Source: a virus. Taken from it: DNA of 45,284 nucleotides. Under the pieces are notes generated by a model. That model saw nothing but the letters and a program-made list of their open reading frames with translations. It was not told the origin of the DNA and searched no databases. The stretch covers positions 1-45,284 of IMG/VR virus record IMGVR_UViG_3300032047_000030, one strand, 5' to 3'. Made by a program: the position numbers and the translations under genes. Below are positions 6,662-14,951 of the stretch, one piece after another. Within the stretch, counting starts at the first letter, position 1; the number at the start of each line of letters is the position of its first letter.

Positions 6662-9600
6662 TTAGCCCATCAAGGAGCCAATTCCTTGATCTTGGGACCG
6701 AATCAAACCAGAAGCAATATCAGAGGGGAACAAGGCCGCGTACTGAGACCGGTTCACCGGTCCCGTGGGAGCCGGTGCCGGTGCAGCAGGGGGCTGAGAC
6801 ATGGTGGGAGGGGTCTCTGCTCCTTGAAGTTGGCGTGATTCGCGGTCCATGAACTTTGGCACGGGTTGTAACGAAGCTTGCGGCGGGGGAACCGCTTCTT
6901 CAGGCACCACCGGTGCAGCTTCTACGGGAGAAATTTCTTGTCCTTCAAGACCTTTGTCCCTAGCAAAAGTTTCTTGTATGGCTTCACCACCTATTCGTCT
7001 TAACGGCATAATTACGTAGTTTTGAATAGCTTTTTCTGCAAACTGCGCCGCTAAAGCGTTTTTTTCGCGTTGAGTTTTTCCTTTGCGAAGGGCTTGTTTA
7101 AGCAAGTCTTCGTTTTCCAAAACCATTTGAACTCTGTTGGCTTGTAAAGACTGGGGCAATTCCGCAAAATAACGTTGGGCCATGTCTTGACCAAATTTAG
7201 CAAAACGTCCTGCAAAGATAATTTCACCCGCGCCACTGTTTAATCCAATTTTGCTTCTAATACTAGAACCCACGGCAGAACCACCCATTGCAGCAACAAG
7301 TTTAAAACCTTCACCAAGGTCTTTGTAAAACTCATCAGTTTGACCGGGTTTCGCTTTCATCGTAAACGCTTCAATTTCGGCCATCTTCTGCAAAAACTGT
7401 TTTGTGTCTTTTAATTGATCCTTACCAACTAATTCGTTTTTTAACATCCAATCAGCAACAGATACGCCGTTACCATTCGGGTGTGCAACAAACATTTTGT
7501 TGAAAGCGGCTGCGGGACTAAAACGTTGACCGTTTGCCGTTACTTGAAAAATACTATCGTAAATAGCACTACGCATACCATTTCTTAAATTGTCTTGAGT
7601 CCACGTTTGACCTGAATTTGGGCTTACAAAGCGTTGGTCACCGCTTTTACTTGGCAAAATTGTAAAACCATCTTTGCCAACGTTGTCAATCATTTGCATG
7701 TAACGATTTAAAATAGCAAACGGTCTGTTTTGGTTATTTGAAAGTGCAGATGTAACCGCCGTAGTGGCATTAGAGGTTTTATCCGGTAAAAGAGCAGACA
7801 AACCTATTTGATCATTAGCATTTTTAAGATCAAACTTGTTTTGTTGTTGAGTTTGTGTGATTAAATTAGAAGCTTTACTAACATCTTGAAGATCGTCTTT
7901 CATACCGGGGAACAATTCTAACAACCGTTTGTTGTTTTCGTTGTTCATCCAATTAGATAAAGCTCCAGTATTTAAGGTTCCGTCTGGGTTGAGAGTGTTA
8001 GCTCTTAATGTTCGTAGCAAGGTTTCTTCACTAGCACGAATATCATTAGCCGTGTTTATTGCCGAAACAATACGTCCATCTAAATTAGGAATAGTTTGAA
8101 TAAGCTCTTGGTTACGTGAATACCACTTACGCATTTCTGGAAGATTTATAACGCCCGTCACCGGATCATATTGTTCTTGAAGGTCAGCCATCAACCGTTG
8201 GCCTTGATCCGCGAACTGTCCACCAGTTTCTGATTCCAAAAGGTTTGTTAACGCTTGACCTGCTTGAAATTGAGCTACGCCATCTAATGCTGCGGCCTTC
8301 ATAAAAGCTGCGTCACCTTTCATCAAGTTATTAGCAAGAATTTCAATCGGCACTTTAGGGGCACCATTTTTTAAAGTCCCCAGAACTTCTCCTGCATAAG
8401 CTTTAGTAAATACGTCGTTAAAGGCTGCTGAAAAACTTCTGGCCGTGTCATAAGCTTGGTTTTGTCCCAAAGGCATACTGTTCATATCAGCCAACAAAGC
8501 GTCGGAAAACTCAAAAGCAATACGAGCGGCATCATTGCGGCTTTCGGCAAGCATTCTTGTACCAATAGCTGAAGAAGCACTTCGTGCTCTGTTTAAATCC
8601 CCTATTGTCACGCCTGTATCAAACGGCCCGTCAGCAGCATCTTTACCTATGCCTAAATCATCAGATTTTCGACTTACCAATTGTTTTAAAATTTTTAAAC
8701 TACCACCTTCAAAATCGTTTTTAACTTCTTCTAAAAGATCCCCCATGTTTTCGTTGTAGTTAGTAATAAAATTAGGGATGTCTTGAGCGGTTCCTGTTTT
8801 ATCAATAAATTGATTGACCTCTAAATTGTCAGGTATTTTTTTCCATAAAACAGTTTCTTCTGCACGACCAGCTTTGTATTGTGATCTTAAAGTGTCAAAA
8901 ATGTTTTGAGCAGCCTGAATATCAGCATTTTTGGAGTCCCCTCTCACTTTTTTCATGGCTTCAATAGTGTTGTTTGTAGCCAGTGCTAATTTAGAGTCTA
9001 AGACACCCTCAAATAAAGCCGTTTGTATGATGGCAGCGTCTTGCAAAGCTTCTGAAGAACCATCTGCATAAAGGGCTAGTAATCCACGACGTAAAGCATC
9101 TATAGAAGAGTTCATGCGACTTGTCGCATCCGCTCCTATAGAGGGGTTAGCTGATGCAAATTGGTTTTGCAAGCCTAGCAACGTCACACTAGCGGCTCTT
9201 GTAGCCGGGTCCAATACTATCTGACGTTCTTCTCCGTCTGGGCCTTTGGTGTACATGAACCGGTCAAACCGTGGGTCGTTAAGCGTTTCAAGAATAGCTA
9301 AAGGGTTTTCTTGATTTTTTTCTAGTTGTTGCGTTATAAACGTTGCAACAGATTCCATGTCCCCTTCAGAGATACCATACTGTTGCTGTAACTGGTCTGG
9401 CGTTTTATTAAAAATACGGTTATATAAGTTTTTAGCACCACGGTACGTCCACGCTGTTAAAGCAGGGACTCTGTTTGCAGCTAAGTCTGTAAGTATAGCA
9501 CCACTTAAACCACCAGTAGTTTCAAATCCGAAACGCACCCAAGGGTTTCCGGGGGCTATGTCTTCTGCTTTACCTGCCAACAACGTAGTGCCAATAAGTG

Positions 9601-10501
9601 CTCCGCCCTCGACTGCCGCTGTTGCATAAGGGTTTTCACGAGCTAATCGACCCATCCCGCCGCTAATTTTTTCAACCCCACTAACAAAACGAGCAGAAAG
9701 GGGTGACCGGGTTTGTCCCTTCATAATAGGACCAATAAAGTTTTGTGCTTGGTTTAACGCTTGTTGTCCACCAAGGCTAAACCCCTTTGCAGGTACGGCC
9801 CACGGTGTAAGCACAAACGGTAAGGTATCCGCAAACGTTTTACCGGCTTCGTATGAACTAGCCCCCGGAAGCACTATAGGCTCTGAACCCATCAAAACAT
9901 CCGTTGCTTTTTCCCCGGCAAACGACGCGGCTACTCCGCCAGCAGTCCCTGTAAAAATAGGAACGCCTATACGCAATGCTGCGGTCCACGGTGTTACGGG
10001 AGGCACCCCCGCCACGAGAACGTTACCCCCTTGTGCGCCTTTAGCAAAACCCGCAGCAAAACCCAAACCGGGCAGAGCACGTCTTTTTACGCCTTGAAAA
10101 AAACCGGGGTCAGCTTCAATATCGCGACCTTGATCGTCTTGAGAAAACAACTCTATTATTTGTTTATCGGTTAGCGCCTGACCTTCTAAGCCTAATTCGG
10201 ACAAAATAGGGGCTTCGCCGGTTCGTAGTAAATTGTAATCAACCTTATCACTAAGATAAGGGTCGTATTTTAAGCTTTCTACTAAGCTAGAAGCAAAACC
10301 TTGTTCAGCGGAACGAAACTGAGAGTTTGGCTTTGAAGCGTCTTCCGCAAAAGTGTCATATAAATTTACAAACTCTTGAGGCGTAAAACTAAAACGAAAA
10401 AGCCCCGTGTTTTCTGGCGCAACAGTCTCTACCTCAATTTCTGGCGCAACAGTCTCTACTTTAATTTCTGGGGTTATTTCAATTTCTTCTTCAGCCATCA
10501 T
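6662..10501 (-). CDS. Very large putative internal virion (ejection) protein
   Basis: A 1279-residue protein, the largest product in the window. The N-terminus is acidic with a duplicated segment (VETVAPEI). Residues about 150-205 and 290-310 are rich in Gly, Ala and hydrophobic residues and could insert in membranes (AAVEGGALIGTTLLAG). Most of the rest is predicted by eye to be helical and charged, and the C-terminal 80 residues are rich in Pro and Ala. No catalytic motif such as a transglycosylase Glu signature was found. Size, composition and position after the tail genes match internal virion proteins of podoviruses, which are ejected to form a channel across the envelope; this is inference. 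The start overlaps the upstream stop (TAATG). Confidence 0.8.
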   Translation of the reverse strand: MMAEEEIEITPEIKVETVAPEIEVETVAPENTGLFRFSFTPQEFVNLYDTFAEDASKPNSQFRSAEQGFASSLVESLKYDPYLSDKVDYNLLRTGEAPILSELGLEGQALTDKQIIELFSQDDQGRDIEADPGFFQGVKRRALPGLGFAAGFAKGAQGGNVLVAGVPPVTPWTAALRIGVPIFTGTAGGVAASFAGEKATDVLMGSEPIVLPGASSYEAGKTFADTLPFVLTPWAVPAKGFSLGGQQALNQAQNFIGPIMKGQTRSPLSARFVSGVEKISGGMGRLARENPYATAAVEGGALIGTTLLAGKAEDIAPGNPWVRFGFETTGGLSGAILTDLAANRVPALTAWTYRGAKNLYNRIFNKTPDQLQQQYGISEGDMESVATFITQQLEKNQENPLAILETLNDPRFDRFMYTKGPDGEERQIVLDPATRAASVTLLGLQNQFASANPSIGADATSRMNSSIDALRRGLLALYADGSSEALQDAAIIQTALFEGVLDSKLALATNNTIEAMKKVRGDSKNADIQAAQNIFDTLRSQYKAGRAEETVLWKKIPDNLEVNQFIDKTGTAQDIPNFITNYNENMGDLLEEVKNDFEGGSLKILKQLVSRKSDDLGIGKDAADGPFDTGVTIGDLNRARSASSAIGTRMLAESRNDAARIAFEFSDALLADMNSMPLGQNQAYDTARSFSAAFNDVFTKAYAGEVLGTLKNGAPKVPIEILANNLMKGDAAFMKAAALDGVAQFQAGQALTNLLESETGGQFADQGQRLMADLQEQYDPVTGVINLPEMRKWYSRNQELIQTIPNLDGRIVSAINTANDIRASEETLLRTLRANTLNPDGTLNTGALSNWMNNENNKRLLELFPGMKDDLQDVSKASNLITQTQQQNKFDLKNANDQIGLSALLPDKTSNATTAVTSALSNNQNRPFAILNRYMQMIDNVGKDGFTILPSKSGDQRFVSPNSGQTWTQDNLRNGMRSAIYDSIFQVTANGQRFSPAAAFNKMFVAHPNGNGVSVADWMLKNELVGKDQLKDTKQFLQKMAEIEAFTMKAKPGQTDEFYKDLGEGFKLVAAMGGSAVGSSIRSKIGLNSGAGEIIFAGRFAKFGQDMAQRYFAELPQSLQANRVQMVLENEDLLKQALRKGKTQREKNALAAQFAEKAIQNYVIMPLRRIGGEAIQETFARDKGLEGQEISPVEAAPVVPEEAVPPPQASLQPVPKFMDRESRQLQGAETPPTMSQPPAAPAPAPTGPVNRSQYAALFPSDIASGLIRSQDQGIGSLMG
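10411..10459. repeat. 22-bp direct repeat inside the large virion gene
   Basis: The same 22 bases occur at 10411-10432 and 10438-10459, offset by 27 bp. They encode a duplicated nine-residue unit around VETVAPEI in the acidic N-terminus. The spacing is a multiple of three, so copy-number change would stay in frame. Confidence 0.9.
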
Positions 10502-13281
10502 TAACGGCCCCCCATAACTTGATTGTTCAGAAAGTTTTTCGCCGCCGACAAGTCTGTTGCAGAAGCTGTCGATGCCATTCTAGCAACAGGTCCAAGGAGG
10601 TTTTTCAGTCGCCCAATCTCGCCTAATTTTTGTTCAGCCGTTGCAAGAACCGCAGAATCTACGGGTGAGTCAGAAGCTCTCAGTCGTTGTAGACGTATTT
10701 CTTCAGTGTTTAATGCGTCTACTAAGCTAATAATCTTGTTTGCTTCTGTAACCGGATTAGCAAAGAAAGTGTCAGGGTTTGGAAACAACTGACCTGTAGT
10801 TTCTAAATCCGCGACCGCAAACCGTGGTGAAGCAGCCAACGCAGACCGGCCTAACACGTACACCAGCTTAGTAAACTGGCGACCTTCTTCCGTTTCCTTA
10901 AATAGTTCAGAAAAAGTTTCAGGGGCGATAACAGCGCCTACTGTGGCGTTTACACCCGCAAAGATACTAGACCAAACACCGGTACCCGCACGTACTTGAG
11001 ACAAGGCATCTCTAACGAGTTTCTTATCTTCCTTGGTAATTGCGGTTTGAGTACCTTCTTCATTTCTAAAACCCATACCCGCTTCTAGGGCTGTATCGTT
11101 TGCACTCAAAAACGCTTTAGCGTCGTTGCGTACTTTTTCACGACTGTAAACATCGTAGGCAACCTGATCTCCAACGGGAACTACATCACTAGGTAACGCT
11201 CTTGGAAGACCGTCCTCCCCAATATAGGTTTTTCCACCGTCATAAGACATTCGCAATGCTGCGCCACCGCCGGGTGTACTATTAGGCACCAAGAAAGCAG
11301 ACAACCGCATACTTTCCGTACCAATCTTCTGCATAGCAGCCGCACCGGGTTGAGTCTTATTGATATCGTTAACTTGTTTAAGTAAAGCTTGTCCTTCTGG
11401 CGTACTAATGTCTGCAATAGTAGATGTGACAACACCTTCAGCATTCGGAATAGTAATTTTAAATAATTCAGGGTCTTGCACAATATCGTCAGAGTAAATG
11501 CTAACTCCTTTAGAGTCTGGATCATTTAAATCAAATCTAACAATGTCTATCTTCTCGCCGTTATCAATTCTTTCAAATCTGTACTCAGGTTCAATACCTA
11601 ACAACCTCTGTCGATTATTTGGGGTTAGAGTAAGGAAATCGTTTTTATCCATACCAAATTTTTGGAAATACATTTGATCGTTTATTACCGGCAAGCCTTG
11701 TAAGTATTGTTGATCAGCCGTTGATAGAGCCTTAAACGTTTCTTCAGTCATACCATATTTGGAGAAGAAATCTTTTTCGCTTACCGGAGCTACATACGCA
11801 GTAAGCACGTCGTTACCAAAACTTTGCGTTAAGCTTGCAGCTTCCAAGTCACTAAAGTAAGGAGAAGAACCCTCCGCATATGTGGTATCACCAATAGTTA
11901 CGGGTTTAGTTAAAGTGTACTGCTTACGTGTGGTGACAGCACTTGCCGATACATCAGCCGCAGACACAGCACCCTTCTCTATTAAAAGGCTGTATCTGGG
12001 CGTTCCGGGGACTGCCGAAACAATCCCTCCGTTCCATACAAAATTTTCTGCTTTAGATTCCGCCGTCGGTTTGAATATTTTTTTTATGTCAACGTTTTCT
12101 GGTCCGTATATTTTAAGCAATTCCTCTTGCTGACCCACAGTTACCCCACGATTTGTTGTGGTTACACTACCGTCTTCATTTGTAATTGTGACGGCATAAA
12201 CATCCGAAAGGGGTTTATCTTCTCTTGCTATTTCAGACGCACGTTCTGCACCATATAATTGACTAGCACTTTGCAAAGCCATTTGGTCTAACTGACGACC
12301 TTCTGCTTGTTGCGCTTGTTTAAATTTACCAAATTCACCGGCACGTTTGCCAATGTTACCCAAAACAGGTGTAAATGTTTGTGCCAGCCTTTCCGCTGGA
12401 CTTACGTTTCTTTCTCCAGCCGTCGCAAACCCCAAAGCGCCTTGTGCTATATCAAACAGCATTTGCGATTGTGTCAAACGTCGTTGTTCTTCTAAGTCTT
12501 TTGCTTGCTGCTTCGGATCAACCAATTGATCGAAAAGAGTTTGTTGTTGGCTAAATAGCTCTTGTTGTCTTTGAAGCGCAGGGTCAATCACGGGGGCATT
12601 AAGAACAGCAACACGTTGCGGATTTTCATCAGCAAAATACTGTACGGCACCCCCTTGGTTAAAATTTACAGGGGGCTGACTACCAACCTCCATCATTGGG
12701 GCTTCGGCTGGCATCTCAGGAGCCATATTGACGGTGGACATAATGCCCTCTGCCATCGGACCTTCGACCGGAGTTTCCATCATTTCGTCTGCGGCTAAAC
12801 TGCCAATACCCTGATCAATACCGGCAAGTTGCATTACTGGTTGCACTAGAGCTAACACAGAGTCCGGCGTTTGTTGTGCATCATCAGGACCTACATATTC
12901 TGCAAGCTCTGCTCGTCGGACTTCGACCGGTTGCACATCTCCGCGAACCGCGTTCATCATTTCTTCCAGATCGTCAGAATCTTCAAGAGTATCCATTTGC
13001 CCTTGCATTTGCTCAAAAATTTGAACAAAGCCTTCGGGAGAAGCTTGTCCTTCTGGGGGCATCATCATGGGATCTTGCGGCATCATTGCTGGTCCTTGAC
13101 CCGCGTTCATCATTTCTTCCATCATCATGGGAGTTTGCGGAACCATGCCACCCTCTTGTTTTTCGATTACGCCGCGCCCCATCAAGATGTCTTTTTGTGT
13201 TACTTTTCCGTCACCACTCAAATCAGGGAAAGCTGCACCTCCCATCTTGAACATCTGACGGTTCATTAAATCTTTGTTCAT
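10501..13281 (-). CDS. Large virion-associated protein, Met-rich N-terminus with EF-hand-like loop
   Basis: A 926-residue protein of unknown function. Residues 20-31 (DLSGDGKVTQKD) match the 12-residue calcium loop pattern D-x-[DNS]-x-[DNS]-G-x-hydrophobic...D seen in EF-hands and dockerins. The next 60 residues are strikingly rich in Met and Pro (PMMMEEMMNAGQGPAMMPQ), followed by an acidic, low-complexity stretch to about residue 200, then NFNQGGAVQYF. The rest looks mixed with many EKY/EEF segments and no recognised enzyme motif. Placement among tail and ejection-type genes suggests a virion protein. It overlaps the previous gene by four bases (ATGA), so the two are translationally coupled. 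Confidence 0.8.
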   Translation of the reverse strand: MNKDLMNRQMFKMGGAAFPDLSGDGKVTQKDILMGRGVIEKQEGGMVPQTPMMMEEMMNAGQGPAMMPQDPMMMPPEGQASPEGFVQIFEQMQGQMDTLEDSDDLEEMMNAVRGDVQPVEVRRAELAEYVGPDDAQQTPDSVLALVQPVMQLAGIDQGIGSLAADEMMETPVEGPMAEGIMSTVNMAPEMPAEAPMMEVGSQPPVNFNQGGAVQYFADENPQRVAVLNAPVIDPALQRQQELFSQQQTLFDQLVDPKQQAKDLEEQRRLTQSQMLFDIAQGALGFATAGERNVSPAERLAQTFTPVLGNIGKRAGEFGKFKQAQQAEGRQLDQMALQSASQLYGAERASEIAREDKPLSDVYAVTITNEDGSVTTTNRGVTVGQQEELLKIYGPENVDIKKIFKPTAESKAENFVWNGGIVSAVPGTPRYSLLIEKGAVSAADVSASAVTTRKQYTLTKPVTIGDTTYAEGSSPYFSDLEAASLTQSFGNDVLTAYVAPVSEKDFFSKYGMTEETFKALSTADQQYLQGLPVINDQMYFQKFGMDKNDFLTLTPNNRQRLLGIEPEYRFERIDNGEKIDIVRFDLNDPDSKGVSIYSDDIVQDPELFKITIPNAEGVVTSTIADISTPEGQALLKQVNDINKTQPGAAAMQKIGTESMRLSAFLVPNSTPGGGAALRMSYDGGKTYIGEDGLPRALPSDVVPVGDQVAYDVYSREKVRNDAKAFLSANDTALEAGMGFRNEEGTQTAITKEDKKLVRDALSQVRAGTGVWSSIFAGVNATVGAVIAPETFSELFKETEEGRQFTKLVYVLGRSALAASPRFAVADLETTGQLFPNPDTFFANPVTEANKIISLVDALNTEEIRLQRLRASDSPVDSAVLATAEQKLGEIGRLKNLLGPVARMASTASATDLSAAKNFLNNQVMGGR

Positions 13282-14951
13282 CCGAATAACCCCGCGTTTC
13301 TAGCCCCTGCCGCAGCAGACAAACCTGCTACGCCCAAGCCAAGGAATGTTTGTGCTGGTGACACATTAGGTGAAGATTGTGAAGTTGCTGACATTTGTGT
13401 CGTTGGAGCACCTTTATAAATGTCAGACACAAAGCCCAATCGTTGATAAGGCTCGTAAATCTGCGCCATTTGGTTTGCCCGTTGCGCTTCCAGAACTGCT
13501 TGATTTTGAGCTTGCTCGTTCTTACCAATATCAAACAGGAACCCTTGTTCACGTTGTCCTAAATTCTGCCCAAGTTCACCAAGACTTGCTTGCTGTAAAC
13601 CTAGAGTGCCCAACTGTTTGCCCTGCTCAAGCCCTAATCTGGCAACATCACTGCCAAGTGCCGCGATCCCTTTGCCTATATCCGCTTGCATACCCAAGCC
13701 TTGTAGTCCTAGTTGACCCGACGCTTGTGCTCCCTGCATACCCATTTGAGCCATGTTTTGACCTAATCTACCAGCTAAATCGGCAGCACTCAAACCCGTC
13801 TGGGCGGCAGCTTGTTCCAGACTTAATCCTGTTGATGCTAACGATTGCGCGTTTGCTGATGCAAATTGTTCTGCCGATAAGCCTAACCTACCTGCGGCTT
13901 CCGCTGCACCTGCTGCGGCCTGAGAACCTTGAGCACCTAGGGTGCCAGTTAACTGAGCCGCTTGTTGTTGACGACCCTGCTGTTGTTCAAAAGCTTGTTG
14001 TGATCTTTGTGCGGCGCTTTCAAACCCTGCTTGACGTAATTGTGCCGCCGCTTTTGCTTGCTGCTCCAGAACGTTTCTACCCAATTCGCTTTCCATAATG
14101 CCACTTCGGGAACCGCCAAAAGCTCCTGCTGACGTGGCTTGTGCTCTTTGTTGTTGGCGTTGAATATCGCCCTGCCTAGCAATGTCAGAAAGCGTCTGAT
14201 CAACAACCTGTTGTTCAAAAGGGTTCATAAAACGTTGGGTAGAAGTCGGATCAAATTCTCTTGTGGAACCAAACAAATCAGCAATACCACGCGCCGCAGT
14301 TCCCATGCCAAAGTTACCGGCTCTTCCTAAAGTTCCCGCAGCTTGTCCTGCAAAAGCCCTACCCCTTTCGGAAGCAGGTGCTAAATCAGTGCCTAATTGT
14401 CCAACAATTTCTCTGCCCCTTGTTCCAAGGCCCGTGGCTGCTTGTGCGGCTGCCGCTTGTGCGGCACGAGTATCCCCAAGACCCGCCCCCAAAGCACCGG
14501 TAATTCCTTGTTGTGCCCCAGAAACCTGTGTACCTATCCCTTGACCGGCAGAATCTAAATAGTTTGCTGCTCTGGTTTGATAGGGCTGCGCTTGTGCGGT
14601 TGCGCCAGTAGTAGCCGCTTGTGCTTGGCCTAGTGTGCTAGTAGCGCCTTGTAAGTAAGGTTGAAACCCTCCAATACCTCCAGCAGCTTGTGCCAAAGCT
14701 TCTCTTTGCAGAGGTGTCATTCCAGCAATTTGTTGCCGTGGAAGCTGTAATAAAGGTCTTGCTTCCTGTATGACTTCCCCTGTTTCTGGGTCGGTCACCG
14801 CTGGCTCCATGATCATGTTGCCGTCAGCGTCGTACTGCGGCACACCCACGGGTTGTTGTGCTAGGGATAAAGCATCTCGTAAAAGTCCTACCTTATAAGC
14901 TTCAATATCCGGTGCTTCACGGACAATTTGTTCTGTAGTATCAACAGCCAT
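13278..14951 (-). CDS. Ala/Gln/Gly-rich helical virion protein
   Basis: A 557-residue protein dominated by Ala, Gln, Gly and Leu, with many quasi-repeats such as AQTGLSAADLAGRLGQ and the related LGLSAEQFA and AGRLGL segments. The N-terminus holds a short ordered part (VGVPQYDADGNMIMEPA and TPLQREALAQAAGG). I recall similar Gln-rich proteins in the tail region of marine phages, without a known role; a long helical, tape-measure-like or internal protein is a reasonable guess. The ATG at 14951 overlaps the preceding stop (TAATG), and its end overlaps the next start. The repetitive DNA creates long open frames on the opposite strand that are not genes. Confidence 0.8.
   Translation of the reverse strand: MAVDTTEQIVREAPDIEAYKVGLLRDALSLAQQPVGVPQYDADGNMIMEPAVTDPETGEVIQEARPLLQLPRQQIAGMTPLQREALAQAAGGIGGFQPYLQGATSTLGQAQAATTGATAQAQPYQTRAANYLDSAGQGIGTQVSGAQQGITGALGAGLGDTRAAQAAAAQAATGLGTRGREIVGQLGTDLAPASERGRAFAGQAAGTLGRAGNFGMGTAARGIADLFGSTREFDPTSTQRFMNPFEQQVVDQTLSDIARQGDIQRQQQRAQATSAGAFGGSRSGIMESELGRNVLEQQAKAAAQLRQAGFESAAQRSQQAFEQQQGRQQQAAQLTGTLGAQGSQAAAGAAEAAGRLGLSAEQFASANAQSLASTGLSLEQAAAQTGLSAADLAGRLGQNMAQMGMQGAQASGQLGLQGLGMQADIGKGIAALGSDVARLGLEQGKQLGTLGLQQASLGELGQNLGQREQGFLFDIGKNEQAQNQAVLEAQRANQMAQIYEPYQRLGFVSDIYKGAPTTQMSATSQSSPNVSPAQTFLGLGVAGLSAAAGARNAGLFG

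Noticed and set aside
6628-6852. Plus-strand 74-codon frame at the end of the 1279-residue gene
   Set aside because: It is antisense to the Pro/Ala-rich tail of that gene and to the next small gene, with no ribosome site.
12871-13269. Two long plus-strand frames opposite the Met-rich part of the 926-residue gene
   Set aside because: CAT-rich antisense of Met codons gives His-rich frames with no stops. They overlap each other in different frames and lack ribosome sites.
13370-14098. Plus-strand frame of 242 codons opposite the Ala/Gln-rich gene
   Set aside because: It is the antisense shadow of repetitive, GC-biased codons in a well-supported minus-strand gene. It has no ribosome site, no domain pattern, and would be the only rightward gene in the structural block.
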